Below are positions 15,274-23,563 of a stretch of DNA of 37,959 bases, piece by piece. Made by a program: the position numbers and the translations under genes. The stretch covers positions 1-37,959 of the forward strand of contig JAJRXB010000274.1 of assembly GCA_024276515.1 (NCBI GenBank), written 5' to 3'. Source of the DNA: Chloroflexota bacterium. Its GTDB lineage: Bacteria > Chloroflexota > Anaerolineae > 4572-78 > NAK82. The notes below the pieces were generated by a model that ran no database searches, was not told where the DNA came from, and was given only the letters and a program-made list of their open reading frames with translations. How positions within the stretch are numbered: position 1 is the first letter of the stretch; every line of letters starts with the position of its first letter.

Positions 15274-16782
15274 TCAACAGCCTTTGAACTGCAACATCAC
15301 CGGGATGGTTTGCAGGAGAATGAGCAAGTCCTGGAAGAAGCCAGCGTGCTTGACGTAGTACAGATCGTACTCCAGTTTGATCCTGGCGTCCTCCATTGAA
15401 TTGCCGTAGCGATAGCGCACCTGCGCCCAGCCGGTGATCCCTGGCCGCACGGCGTGGCGGGCTCGATAGAGAGGCAGGGAGCGGATCAGTTCCCCCACAA
15501 ACTGGGGGCGCTCGGGGCGTGGGCCCACCACACTCATCTCCCCTCGCAGCACATTGATGAATTGCGGGAACTCGTCCAGGCGCATCCGTCGCAGCCAGCG
15601 CCCAACCGGTGTCACCCGTGGGTCATCGTCCGCCGCCCAAACAGCCCCATCCTCTCCCTCGGCCTGAGGGATCATGGTGCGGAATTTGATCAGCACGAAG
15701 GGTCGCCCTCCCCGCCCCACCCGGTGCTGACGGTAGAAGAGGGGCCCGGGCGAGGTGAGCGCGTTGCCCAGTGCAACCCAGGGGGATAAGGCTCCCACCA
15801 GCAAGACTCCCACCAGGGCTATCAACATGTCCATCACCCGCTTGCCAGCCTGGTACAGTCGCTCGGTTGGGCTCTCAGCCAGGCCCTCGGCTGCCCCGGT
15901 GACGAGGCTCAGGTCCTGCGCGGCGTACTCCACTGGCAGCCGTGCCGTCAGCCGCTCGTAAGCGGCCGAGAGCGGGGTCACTCGCAATCCCAGTTCCCAG
16001 CAGTCCAGGATGGCCTCGCGGAGCACAGGGGAGGGGGAACTCTCGTCGGCCACGATGATCTCGTCCACGTCCAGGCGCCGGGCCTCATGGACGAGATTCT
16101 GTTCCCCCGTCAGGACCGGCACCCCCTTGACCGGCTCACCTCCCGGGTTTCCCCCATCCTCCACAAAGCCGACCACGAGATAGCCGGTGCCCCGGAAGGG
16201 ATTGGCACGCTCTGCCGAGGCAGCGGCCTGCAGTTCGCGGACCAGCGCGCGGCTGACAGCTCCACCGCCCACCACCAGGACACGGTGCTGAAAGCCAGGT
16301 TGAAAGAAAAACTGGGCATACAGAGTCCGCCAACCGGCGATCCCCGCCACGGTCAAGCTGACGAAGCCGAAAGCCTGCAAGCGCCGTCCCAAAGGCGGAG
16401 TCAGCCAGGGGATGGACAGGTAGAGGACTCCGGTCAACAGCGCCGCCAGACCAACGTAGAGAAGGCTTTGGGTGGTACTGGCGGCCCGGGCCGGGTTGTA
16501 CACGTCGAGGGCGGCCCCCATGATCAGCCAGACGGCAGAAAGGGTAACGAACCACTTGAAGTTGGTTCCCAGCGCCGTCGCGGAGCGAGGGAAATCGCCC
16601 CAGACGATCAGGGCGATCACCAGAGCACCGTTGACCAGAAGCAGATCGGCCATTCCGAGCAGAAAACGGCGCTCGGCCAGCGTCAGGCGCACGCCGAGTT
16701 GACGTGGCCGATCCTGGACCCTGCGGGCCTGCGTCGTTGACCACTCATGTTGTAGCAGCAGTTCAGCGATTTCAATGCCCAT
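15274..16782 (-). CDS. Polyprenyl-phosphate sugar-1-phosphate transferase (WcaJ/WbaP-type)
   Basis: A 502-residue membrane enzyme that starts glycan synthesis by loading a sugar-1-phosphate onto undecaprenyl phosphate. The N-terminal half has four membrane segments, followed by a CoA-binding-like domain (HRVLVVGGGAVSRALVREL). The catalytic bacterial sugar transferase domain has one membrane helix (VMDMLIALVGVLLVGA), then SPGPLFYRQHRVGRGGRPF, KFRTM, RRMRLDEFPQFINVLRGEM and SVVGPRPERP. PGITGWAQVRYRYG follows. The Asp-Glu pair in RLDEFPQ is the catalytic pair of the family. ATG 16782 is chosen because GAGGAGGGG lies just upstream; the gene overlaps the preceding GT4 by 11 bases. It is the only initiating transferase in the window, so it likely defines the first sugar of the polymer. 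Confidence 0.94.
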   Translation of the reverse strand: MGIEIAELLLQHEWSTTQARRVQDRPRQLGVRLTLAERRFLLGMADLLLVNGALVIALIVWGDFPRSATALGTNFKWFVTLSAVWLIMGAALDVYNPARAASTTQSLLYVGLAALLTGVLYLSIPWLTPPLGRRLQAFGFVSLTVAGIAGWRTLYAQFFFQPGFQHRVLVVGGGAVSRALVRELQAAASAERANPFRGTGYLVVGFVEDGGNPGGEPVKGVPVLTGEQNLVHEARRLDVDEIIVADESSPSPVLREAILDCWELGLRVTPLSAAYERLTARLPVEYAAQDLSLVTGAAEGLAESPTERLYQAGKRVMDMLIALVGVLLVGALSPWVALGNALTSPGPLFYRQHRVGRGGRPFVLIKFRTMIPQAEGEDGAVWAADDDPRVTPVGRWLRRMRLDEFPQFINVLRGEMSVVGPRPERPQFVGELIRSLPLYRARHAVRPGITGWAQVRYRYGNSMEDARIKLEYDLYYVKHAGFFQDLLILLQTIPVMLQFKGC

Positions 16783-17890
16783 CTTTCCCCTCCTCAACCA
16801 AACGCTCATACATCTGTTCCAAGACATATTGCTCGGCGGTGCGCCGTGCGTCGTACCAGGCGCGACCGGCGGCGCCCATCTCCGCCAAGCGGGCCGGATC
16901 TGCCAGGGCTGCTCCCAAGCAGCGGGCCAGCGAGGGCGGGTGATCCGGCTCCACCAACCAGCCGGTTTTCCCTTCCTGCACGTATTCGGGCAGGGCGCCG
17001 GTCCACGTTACCACCACCGGCTTGCGGAAGAAGTAGGCGGCGGGGATGAGGGCCGACTGGGTAGCGTCCAGGTAGGGCAGTACCAGCAGTCCACAGCGGC
17101 GGAAGAGATCCAACGCCTCTTCGTCACCAATGAGCTGGCTACGCACCTCAATGGACGGCGGCAGCGCTCCCGCCCACAGCGATTCCAGCGATCCCGGCCC
17201 GGCCAGCACCAGTCGTGAGCCATTCCCTGTGGGGGTATCAAGCATAGCACAGGCGGTGATCAGATGGTCCACCCCTTTGTAGTGTTCCAGCCGTCCGAAG
17301 AAGAGCGCCCAGGGCTCGTAGCGCACCTGGGAGGTCAGATGTCTGATTCCCTCCAGCCAGGCCTGGCCCAGGAAGAGGTGGAGGAGGGGCGTATACGTCA
17401 CCCGCTCGGGCGGCACGCCCATGGCCAGCAGCCGTTCCCGGTAGCAGGCCCCGTGGACCAGGATGTGGTCGGCCAGGCGGATGATCTTCCGGTTCCAGAG
17501 GTGGAGCAGACGGCCATAGGAAGTGCCGCTGTGGGGGTCCAGATCATGCAGGGTGTGGACCACCGGGATATTCGCCTGGCGCAGCAACCAGATCAGAGGG
17601 ATATTCCACAGGTGAGGACCTGTGACGTGGACCAAATCTGGGAACAAAGCACAGATCTCAGCTTGCGCCTCCCGGCTTCCCGAAAGGCGTAATCCGGCGG
17701 GTGAGAAGCCGGTGTTACGGGTATCCACCGGAGTATGGACGCTGATGGCCGGGAGATACCGGTCGCGCGGGTAGCGGGTCGTGGTGACCAGGTACACGTC
17801 GTGGCCAGCCTGGACCATTCGGTTGGCCAGGTCGGCGGTGTATTGGTGCATGCCAAAGGTGGGGGAAAGCAGGACGTAGCAAAGGCGCAT
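16772..17890 (-). CDS. GT4 family glycosyltransferase
   Basis: A 372-residue GT-B enzyme. It starts MRLCYVLLSPTFGMHQYTAD, with DLVHVTGPHLWNIPL in the N-terminal domain. The C-terminal half has EPWALFFGRLEHYKGVDHLI, RLVLAGPGSLESL and LVLPYLDATQSALIPAAY. PVVVTWTGALPEYVQEGKTG matches the GT4 donor-binding loop. ATG 17890 is preferred: the longer open frame extends into the upstream GT2 gene and its extra residues do not look like protein. It lies 20 bp after that GT2 and overlaps the initiating transferase. It is a cytoplasmic sugar transferase for the lipid-linked chain; donor and linkage are not readable. Confidence 0.9.
   Translation of the reverse strand: MRLCYVLLSPTFGMHQYTADLANRMVQAGHDVYLVTTTRYPRDRYLPAISVHTPVDTRNTGFSPAGLRLSGSREAQAEICALFPDLVHVTGPHLWNIPLIWLLRQANIPVVHTLHDLDPHSGTSYGRLLHLWNRKIIRLADHILVHGACYRERLLAMGVPPERVTYTPLLHLFLGQAWLEGIRHLTSQVRYEPWALFFGRLEHYKGVDHLITACAMLDTPTGNGSRLVLAGPGSLESLWAGALPPSIEVRSQLIGDEEALDLFRRCGLLVLPYLDATQSALIPAAYFFRKPVVVTWTGALPEYVQEGKTGWLVEPDHPPSLARCLGAALADPARLAEMGAAGRAWYDARRTAEQYVLEQMYERLVEEGKDGH
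16787..16795 (-). promoter_or_regulatory. Strong ribosome binding site of the initiating sugar transferase
   Basis: GAGGAGGGG on the minus strand, within the end of the preceding GT4 gene and four bases before ATG 16782. It settles the start 15 codons inside the longest open frame. Confidence 0.75.
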
Positions 17891-17910
17891 AAGGGTTTGA
17901 TCTCTTCTCC

Positions 17911-18846
17911 TCACATCATTGGCAACTCGGCCAGCAAGCGGCGATAGGTGCGGGCACGGACGGCCATCGCCGGAGCGAAAGGGGCGCCGGTCACAGTCAC
18001 AAGAAAGCGAGGCAGGTAGGCTAAGACCAGGAGAGCTTTGAAAAGACGCGCCCAAGCCTCGCCACCGGTCTTACGGTAGAATTGCATCTTGCTGCGGTAG
18101 AGTTGGACATACATCGTCTCTGCGACCTGCCGGGTGCTGCCCTCTCCATAGTGGACTACTTGTGCTTCTGGCACCCAATATAATCCCCACCCTGCCCGCC
18201 GGAGCCGATAACAAAGGTCCATCTCCTCGGTATACATGAAATAACGTGTATCCATCAGGCCCACCCGATCCAGGACCTCCCACCGCAACATCAGACAGGC
18301 TCCCTTGATGACCTCCACCTCCCGTGGTGTATGCAGATCCCACCTGGATATGTCGTAGGTTGCTCGGCGACTGACCCGTTCCAGGAACAGCAGCCGCCAG
18401 AACTCCCGCCAGGGGGTGAGCATAGGATGGCACGAGACCTGCAAGCTGCCGTCGGCGTTGAGCAACAGCGGCCCGCACCCCCCAGCCCGGGGGTGCCTTT
18501 CCATAAACTGGACCATCGTCCCCAGCGCCCCAGGGTACACTTTGGTATCACTGTTGAGCAGCAGGACGTAGCGGCCCTGACTCAGCCGGATGGCCTGGTT
18601 GTTGGCTCGCGCGAAACCCACGTTCTCAGAATTCTCGATTAGATGCACCTGCGGGAACCGCTCGCGCACCATCTGGACGCTGCCATCGGTTGAGGCGTTG
18701 TCTACCGCGAAGACCTCAAACTCCAGGCCACCCGCCGTCCCATACACTGACGCCAGGCAGTGGGCCAGCATCTCCCTCGTATTCCAGTTGACGATGATGA
18801 TTGAGAGATCCACTTCCCGCCGCGCCAGGTGCTGCGGTTCAATCAT
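17911..18846 (-). CDS. GT2 family glycosyltransferase (rhamnosyltransferase-like)
   Basis: A 311-residue GT-A enzyme. It opens DLSIIIVNWNTREMLAHCLA, followed by FEVFAVDNASTDGSVQMV, the nucleotide-binding part. NVGFARANNQAI and YVLLLNSDTKV hold the metal-binding DxD-like motif. VEVIKGACLMLRWEVLDRVG and YTEEMDLCYRLRRAGW are typical of WbbL-like rhamnosyltransferases. The C-terminus (about 265-290) is hydrophobic and may touch the membrane. It begins 7 bases after the O-antigen ligase-like gene ends, so both are in one operon. The family is certain; the rhamnose donor is a guess from overall resemblance. Confidence 0.9.
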   Translation of the reverse strand: MIEPQHLARREVDLSIIIVNWNTREMLAHCLASVYGTAGGLEFEVFAVDNASTDGSVQMVRERFPQVHLIENSENVGFARANNQAIRLSQGRYVLLLNSDTKVYPGALGTMVQFMERHPRAGGCGPLLLNADGSLQVSCHPMLTPWREFWRLLFLERVSRRATYDISRWDLHTPREVEVIKGACLMLRWEVLDRVGLMDTRYFMYTEEMDLCYRLRRAGWGLYWVPEAQVVHYGEGSTRQVAETMYVQLYRSKMQFYRKTGGEAWARLFKALLVLAYLPRFLVTVTGAPFAPAMAVRARTYRRLLAELPMM

Positions 18847-18852
18847 ATACCC

Positions 18853-20286
18853 TCACTTTGATCCTTCCCCCACTCCCCCCTGCTCCCTTGCACCTCTGCT
18901 CATTTGCTCTAGTGCCACCAGCCCCCCCAGAAACAGCCACACCAGCACGCTGGCCTGAAAGCCGGGGAAGCCAATATTGTAGACGAAGGGCAGGATCCAG
19001 TCTGCGAACAGCATCAATATCAGCGCTCCGACCCAGGCGGCCAGCATAGCGTTGACGTAGCCAGCCGCAAAGCCCCGGGTGAAATGAGCCCGCAAGCGCC
19101 AGCCCAGCCTGGTTAGCTCGGCCGCGAACCAGAAGAAAAGCCCCAGTCCCAGCAAGCCAACGTGCGCAAACAGATCCACATAGTTGTTGTGGGACGAGAC
19201 GTTGGGTTCAATCCAAAACGCTCTCCCGTAAGGCAGCGGTTTCATCCGGGCATAGGGGCGATAGGCGGCCGGCCCTAGCCCCGTGATAGGGTTGCGCATC
19301 GTCACCTCGACGACGCGGCCGATGAGCGCCATGCGCGAGCCGCCGCTCTCCTCCCACTCGGTATCGCCGCCGGCAAAACTGTAGACGGCTGTGGAGAGGA
19401 TGCCGGTGCCAGCCAGCACCAGGAGAAGAACCACCACCAGCCAGCGCAGGCGGGGAAAGCGCAGCCAGGCCAGCACGCCCGCGGCAGCAGCCACGCCCAC
19501 CCAGTTGGACGCCGCTTCTCGCATTATGAAAAAGGCATAGACCAACACCGCTCCCAGGGTAGCCAGCAAGAATAAACGCCAGCCGGTGGAAAGCCCTGGG
19601 TTGAAGAGCAATTGACCACCACCCAAGGCGGCCAGCAACAGCCAAAAGGGGGCACGGGTGAGCGCTGCCGTGGCATAGCCCATTATGCCTTCAGCGCCAG
19701 GCACAACACGGAGCAGGGCAAGGCCACCACCGACGAGCAGAAACAAGAAGGTCAGACGGTGTAACCAAACCTCATCGCGCACCAGGTTCCCCGTCAGCCA
19801 AAAGGCGCCAGCCGAGAAGGCAAAGACGGCCCACTGCGCCAGTTGCACCAGGGTAAAATTGCCCGAGCGGGACACGGCCGGGTCCCAGAATGTGATACCT
19901 ACCAGGAGTGAGAACAGGCCAGCAAGCAGAAAGAGGAACAGAGGCCGGTTGGTGCGGGACGGGACCAGGCGCAACTCTCGCCGGCGCACCATGTCCAACA
20001 ACCATAGGGCGAGCAGGGCCGGTACCAGCAACGTGACCGGGTTCACGGCGACGGCTGTGCCGGTGCCGAACTCCATAGGGGCGACCAGGGCGGCAGGCAC
20101 CAGAGCCAGGAGTCCCAGGATTGGCTGTTTTAGCAGAACGCCAGCGCCTATGCCCACCACGAGCAAAGCTAGCCAGCGCATAGAAGCGTGAGACCCAAGG
20201 TAGGCCGCCCCGACCAGCACCAGCGCAGCCACTGCCCAGGTCCACAGTCTGCCAGCAGGGAGTCTGTGTCGAACACCCCCGATCAT
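18853..20286 (-). CDS. O-antigen ligase/polymerase-like membrane protein (Wzy/WaaL superfamily)
   Basis: A 477-residue protein with about twelve membrane segments. A long loop near 315-370 contains GGSRMALIGRVVEVTMRNPI and TGLGPAAYRPYA, then SSHNNYVDLFAHVGLLGLGL. The loop Arg residues and the HNxYVxLFAHVG block are the hallmark of the Wzy_C/O-antigen ligase superfamily. Such proteins polymerise or transfer lipid-linked glycans at the outer face of the membrane. ATG 20286 overlaps the stop of the upstream GT4 gene (ATGA), which argues for translational coupling and against the longer start. The last residues (REQGGVGEGSK) are encoded by an 8-bp repeat. Sequence alone does not tell polymerase from ligase. 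Confidence 0.9.
   Translation of the reverse strand: MIGGVRHRLPAGRLWTWAVAALVLVGAAYLGSHASMRWLALLVVGIGAGVLLKQPILGLLALVPAALVAPMEFGTGTAVAVNPVTLLVPALLALWLLDMVRRRELRLVPSRTNRPLFLFLLAGLFSLLVGITFWDPAVSRSGNFTLVQLAQWAVFAFSAGAFWLTGNLVRDEVWLHRLTFLFLLVGGGLALLRVVPGAEGIMGYATAALTRAPFWLLLAALGGGQLLFNPGLSTGWRLFLLATLGAVLVYAFFIMREAASNWVGVAAAAGVLAWLRFPRLRWLVVVLLLVLAGTGILSTAVYSFAGGDTEWEESGGSRMALIGRVVEVTMRNPITGLGPAAYRPYARMKPLPYGRAFWIEPNVSSHNNYVDLFAHVGLLGLGLFFWFAAELTRLGWRLRAHFTRGFAAGYVNAMLAAWVGALILMLFADWILPFVYNIGFPGFQASVLVWLFLGGLVALEQMSRGAREQGGVGEGSK
18862..18909. repeat. Imperfect 8-bp tandem repeat at the end of the ligase-like gene
   Basis: Six octads on the plus strand; four share a TGCTC or TGCAC core, for example CTCTGCTC and ATTTGCTC. 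They encode the low-complexity tail of the O-antigen ligase-like protein up to near its stop (18853). Confidence 0.5.
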
Positions 20287-21500
20287 GAGGGGATTCCTCC
20301 AGACACACACTTGCTGGCAACGTCCTCGACCAGGTCCACAAAACGTTGACCGATCGGGGTCCAGTCGTAGTGTTGCTCGACCAAGCGGCGGGCACTGGTT
20401 ACCAGCCGCTGGCGCAGACCTGGATCGCGCAGCAAGCGGACCACTTGAGCAGCGAATTCCGCTGGTTCGTCGGCGATCAAGATGTCCTGATTGGGCGTCA
20501 CGCTCAAGCCCTCGGCCCCTTTGGACGTAGCCACCACCGGCGTCCCCAGAGCCATAGCCTCCAGGATCTTGAGGCGGGTGCCACCTCCCTGCCGGATGGG
20601 CACAACGCAGGCCCAGGCGCCGGCTACCAGAGGACGAACATCGTCCACGTAACCACTGAGATGGACGCTTTTGCTCAGCCGCAAGCCGGAGAGGTCTACG
20701 CCTGAAGTAGCCCCGGTGATGGTCAATGACGCATCAGGAACTTGCTCCTGGATCAGCGGGTAGATCTCGGCCAAGAAGTATTGCATAGCGTCATAGTTGG
20801 CACTGTAAGTAAGAGCACCGTTGAAGACCAGTGTCTTAGGAGCGGGATGGGCCAAGCCAGGGCGGTTGTGCTGGCAGTCCACACCATTGGGCACAACTTC
20901 AGCGCGACCGTTTGAGGCGCTCACCATGGTTGTGACGTAGTCTAACTCGGCTGGCGAGACCACCGTACAGGCCTGGAATTTGCGAAACAAGTGGGCTTCA
21001 TATCGATGCGTTTTCTGCCAACTCACCCAGGTTCGCAGTCGGGCGATGGGATAGGCCTGATTGGTGTACCGTTCGTGCAGTTGGTAGCTGTGCGCCGTAT
21101 CAACGTCCAGGATACGGGGTACGTCTGATAGTTGCAGCGCATAGCGAGCCACCGGTGACTGAAAAGCCACAACTGCGTCCCATTGGCTTGAGTTGGCCAC
21201 GTCTCCTACCATCTGTCGCATAAGCCTGCTGGGCCAGCAAGCGAGGGGGATTGGCGAGGCGAATTTGAGCACCTGAGGAACGTTGACGTAACGGAACGGG
21301 TCAGCAGCCACGGAGTAGACACTTGTGACGTCGAGCCTAGAGATGAGAAACTGCCCGTTGGTACCGCCATTGGCGGGACGAAAGGTTACCAATGTCACCT
21401 GGTGAGAACGTCCCAGGGCGCGCAGCAAGTGGTAGGCCCGGATTCTGGATCCATTATCGGGTGGGTAGGGGAACCAGGTGGATAGAAAAAGTACACGCAT
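20283..21500 (-). CDS. GT4 family glycosyltransferase
   Basis: A 405-residue GT-B enzyme. It opens VLFLSTWFPYPPDNGSRIRA and has RILDVDTAHSYQLHERYTNQ in the N-terminal domain, then VVPNGVDCQHNRPG. The C-terminal domain has LVFNGALTYSANYDAMQYFL, LTITGATSGVD and HLSGYVDDVRPLVAGA. VPIRQGGGTRLKILEAMALG and PVVATSKGAEGLSV follow as the GT4 signature. This form resembles the GT4 at 14035-15270. Start ATG 21500 lies just left of an IS fragment, so its upstream region was replaced by a rearrangement and its promoter may be new. Its stop overlaps the ligase-like gene. Donor and linkage are unknown. Confidence 0.9.
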   Translation of the reverse strand: MRVLFLSTWFPYPPDNGSRIRAYHLLRALGRSHQVTLVTFRPANGGTNGQFLISRLDVTSVYSVAADPFRYVNVPQVLKFASPIPLACWPSRLMRQMVGDVANSSQWDAVVAFQSPVARYALQLSDVPRILDVDTAHSYQLHERYTNQAYPIARLRTWVSWQKTHRYEAHLFRKFQACTVVSPAELDYVTTMVSASNGRAEVVPNGVDCQHNRPGLAHPAPKTLVFNGALTYSANYDAMQYFLAEIYPLIQEQVPDASLTITGATSGVDLSGLRLSKSVHLSGYVDDVRPLVAGAWACVVPIRQGGGTRLKILEAMALGTPVVATSKGAEGLSVTPNQDILIADEPAEFAAQVVRLLRDPGLRQRLVTSARRLVEQHYDWTPIGQRFVDLVEDVASKCVSGGIPS

Positions 21501-21580
21501 GGTTAGTATGGATTCTGTGAATCAAACGGTGGGGTAGTAGGCACTGCGCCTTCCTGAATAGCAACAACCCGACGTATAAT

Positions 21581-21841
21581 AGAGTTGTTGCACAATAATC
21601 GATCAAGGTGTACCCTGGGCTACCACTGAGTGAAATGAGGTAGCCGATGATCACCTACGACAAGCTAAAGCAGAAACCACGCGCCTTTCGCAGCCTTACC
21701 GGTATGAGTATCACCGAGTTTGACGAGCTATTCCAGAAACTCATCCCGGTTTGGGCCGGGTCCGAACGTGAAAGGCTCAGCCGGCCTGATCGCAAACGAG
21801 CCGTCGGGGGCGGACACCCCTACCGGCTTAGACTGAAAGAA
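21581..21841 (+). mobile_element. IS5-like insertion sequence fragment with truncated transposase
   Basis: The only plausible plus-strand gene start in the window: ATG 21647, then MITYDKLKQKPRAFRSLTGM and SITEFDELFQKL. RERLSRPDRKRAVGGGHPYR follows, the N-terminal helix-turn-helix of IS5-type DDE transposases. The match ends at about codon 65, where the sequence abruptly becomes the reversed glycosyltransferase remnant. The catalytic DDE domain is absent. A terminal-like sequence GTTGTTGCACAA lies near 21584, and the inverted pair GCAACAAC/GTTGTTGC (21561-21568, 21584-21591) flanks a TATAAT-like box. The exact left end is uncertain. It is dead, and marks a deletion junction. Confidence 0.75.
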
Positions 21842-22135
21842 CGTCAGTGCCATCCATAGGGGATGGAAACCATTGGTCGGTGCTAGCCCATCAGAGGTGA
21901 CTCCATGACCGGCAGCAATGTTGCAAGCGATCGTAAAGCAGTAGTAGGCATCGTCTGGTATAGAGAGAGCAATGCTGACATTTACGGGAGTCCACGCTAC
22001 AGCCAGACGGGCAATGAGTGCCAGAATCGTGGCGATCCATAGCCAAACAGGCATCGCGGACAACAGATCTCCAATTCGACGTTGGACTGTTCCTGTGTCT
22101 GTCTTTGATATGACAAAAGGCGCCTCCCTTAACAT
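21842..22135 (-). pseudogene. Truncated N-terminus of a GT39-like membrane glycosyltransferase
   Basis: From ATG 22135, about 98 codons remain. One membrane helix (PVWLWIATILALIARLAVAW) precedes SIPDDAYYCFTIACNIAAGH, GVTSDGLAPTNGFHPLWMAL. The acidic pair followed by aromatic residues and the GFHPLW block are typical of the first outer loop of GT39-like enzymes. At about 21842 the frame runs into the IS5-like fragment on the opposite strand, and the remaining three-quarters of the protein is missing. The start lies 14 bases after the GT4 gene at 22150, as expected for an operon gene. It is a disrupted relative of the intact GT39-like gene at 12520. Confidence 0.8.
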
Positions 22136-22149
22136 AATTTCATTACTCC

Positions 22150-23562
22150 CTATCTTCGTAACAGGTAGACGCCAAGCCTACCATCATTTGAAGTGCCCCA
22201 ATGCACGGGTGCGATACGGTGCGGTCGGCCGAGGCCAGCAATTGAGCCCTGTGATAGGGCTGGCGGTGAGTTAGAAACCAAATGGAGACAAAGAGAAGCT
22301 GAATGTTTCAGGGTCTTGCTCTCCCCATCAAGACCCCAGAGATAGGCCTCTATCTCATCGGTCATACGTTTGAACGCGAATCTCTCTTCCACACATCGCC
22401 GGCCTGTTTTGGCTAACCGCCATCGCAACGCCGGTTCGTCGAGCAAACGCCGAATCTGGCCTGCCAAGACATCCGCACCTCCCGGAGGAAAAGTCAGACC
22501 AGTCTCGCCTTCGACGAGCGCCTCTCCGGTACCCCCAGTGATTGTGCCGACGACTACCAGACCTGCCGCCATCCCTTCCAGCACCATACGTGGAAACACG
22601 TCCCACTTGGACGGGAAAACGAGCACATCATGTTGGGCCAAGACGGCAGGCATATCAGATCGCGGCACCCGTCCTCGGAAAGACACGCGCTCACTCAAGG
22701 CATACCGTTTCACCAAGGCTCTTAGCTCTCTTTCGTAGGCCGGATCACCTGCACCTATTATGTCGAGCGTTACGGGCTGATCCTGCTGGTCAGCGATCAG
22801 AGTCATAGCACGAATGGCCGTGTCGACGCCTTTGTCGGGGACCAGGCGACCAGCATAAAGCAGCCTCAGGTTGCTGCCGTCGCTTTCATAACCCCTGTTA
22901 GCAGCAGCCATTGTAAACTGATCAACTTGAGTACCACCATAGATGACGTGAGCGTGGTCAACAGAAATGCCAACCTGCACCAACCGCTCCCGAATGGCCC
23001 GACTGACGCAAATAGGGTGCTCCAGATGTAGCTCAATGGAAGGCTCTTTCGCCAGTTGGGCCAAGGCCACTCTGCCAATCAGTCGCTTGGGCAGCCGGGT
23101 GATCGCTCGCCCTGATGGCGTCTGCCAGTATTGAGTGTAAGCGCTTGGTAAGGAAGGCCACCAATCACACAAGTAGTAGGCTACGCGGCCAGGGAGCAAC
23201 TGCTCGACCAATGCCGGCACCGACCGGGGCACGTTCCACATCCCCCAAATGAGCGCTACATCAGGTTGAAAGCCAGCGACCAGCCTCTGTATATGATCTA
23301 GATTTTCTCGTCCGAACCGTTTGCGCTGTATAAAGAAACGGAGAGCCGTCCGCCAGAACCTCCGATCGGCCTCTAGATGGAGCAGACGATGCACTTGAAC
23401 ACCATTGTCCTCAGAAGCCCCAGTTTTGTCAGGTGAGTGAGAAGTAAGAACACAAACGCTGTGTCCCCGATGACTCAGCTCCACGGCAACTTCGTAGCAC
23501 CATTGCTCGTACCCGCCGCGCTCAAAGGGGGGGTAGTCGTTTGAGAGAAACAGGATGCGCAT
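22150..23562 (-). CDS. GT4 family glycosyltransferase
   Basis: A 470-residue GT-B enzyme. It starts MRILFLSNDYPPFERGGYEQ, with a Gly-rich donor loop, and has HPICVSRAIRERL. The C-terminal domain has RLLYAGRLVPDKGVDTAI, LDIIGAGDPAYERELRAL, VLVFPSKWDVFPRMVLEGMA and TGGTGEALVEGETGL, the complete GT4 EX7E-type signature. The last ~50 residues after AYLWGLDGES do not fit the fold and may be an extension made by loss of the original stop near the rearranged region. ATG 23562 lies one base after the stop of the upstream GT4 gene. Donor and linkage unknown. Confidence 0.9.
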   Translation of the reverse strand: MRILFLSNDYPPFERGGYEQWCYEVAVELSHRGHSVCVLTSHSPDKTGASEDNGVQVHRLLHLEADRRFWRTALRFFIQRKRFGRENLDHIQRLVAGFQPDVALIWGMWNVPRSVPALVEQLLPGRVAYYLCDWWPSLPSAYTQYWQTPSGRAITRLPKRLIGRVALAQLAKEPSIELHLEHPICVSRAIRERLVQVGISVDHAHVIYGGTQVDQFTMAAANRGYESDGSNLRLLYAGRLVPDKGVDTAIRAMTLIADQQDQPVTLDIIGAGDPAYERELRALVKRYALSERVSFRGRVPRSDMPAVLAQHDVLVFPSKWDVFPRMVLEGMAAGLVVVGTITGGTGEALVEGETGLTFPPGGADVLAGQIRRLLDEPALRWRLAKTGRRCVEERFAFKRMTDEIEAYLWGLDGESKTLKHSASLCLHLVSNSPPALSQGSIAGLGRPHRIAPVHWGTSNDGRLGVYLLRR

Positions 23563-23563
23563 T

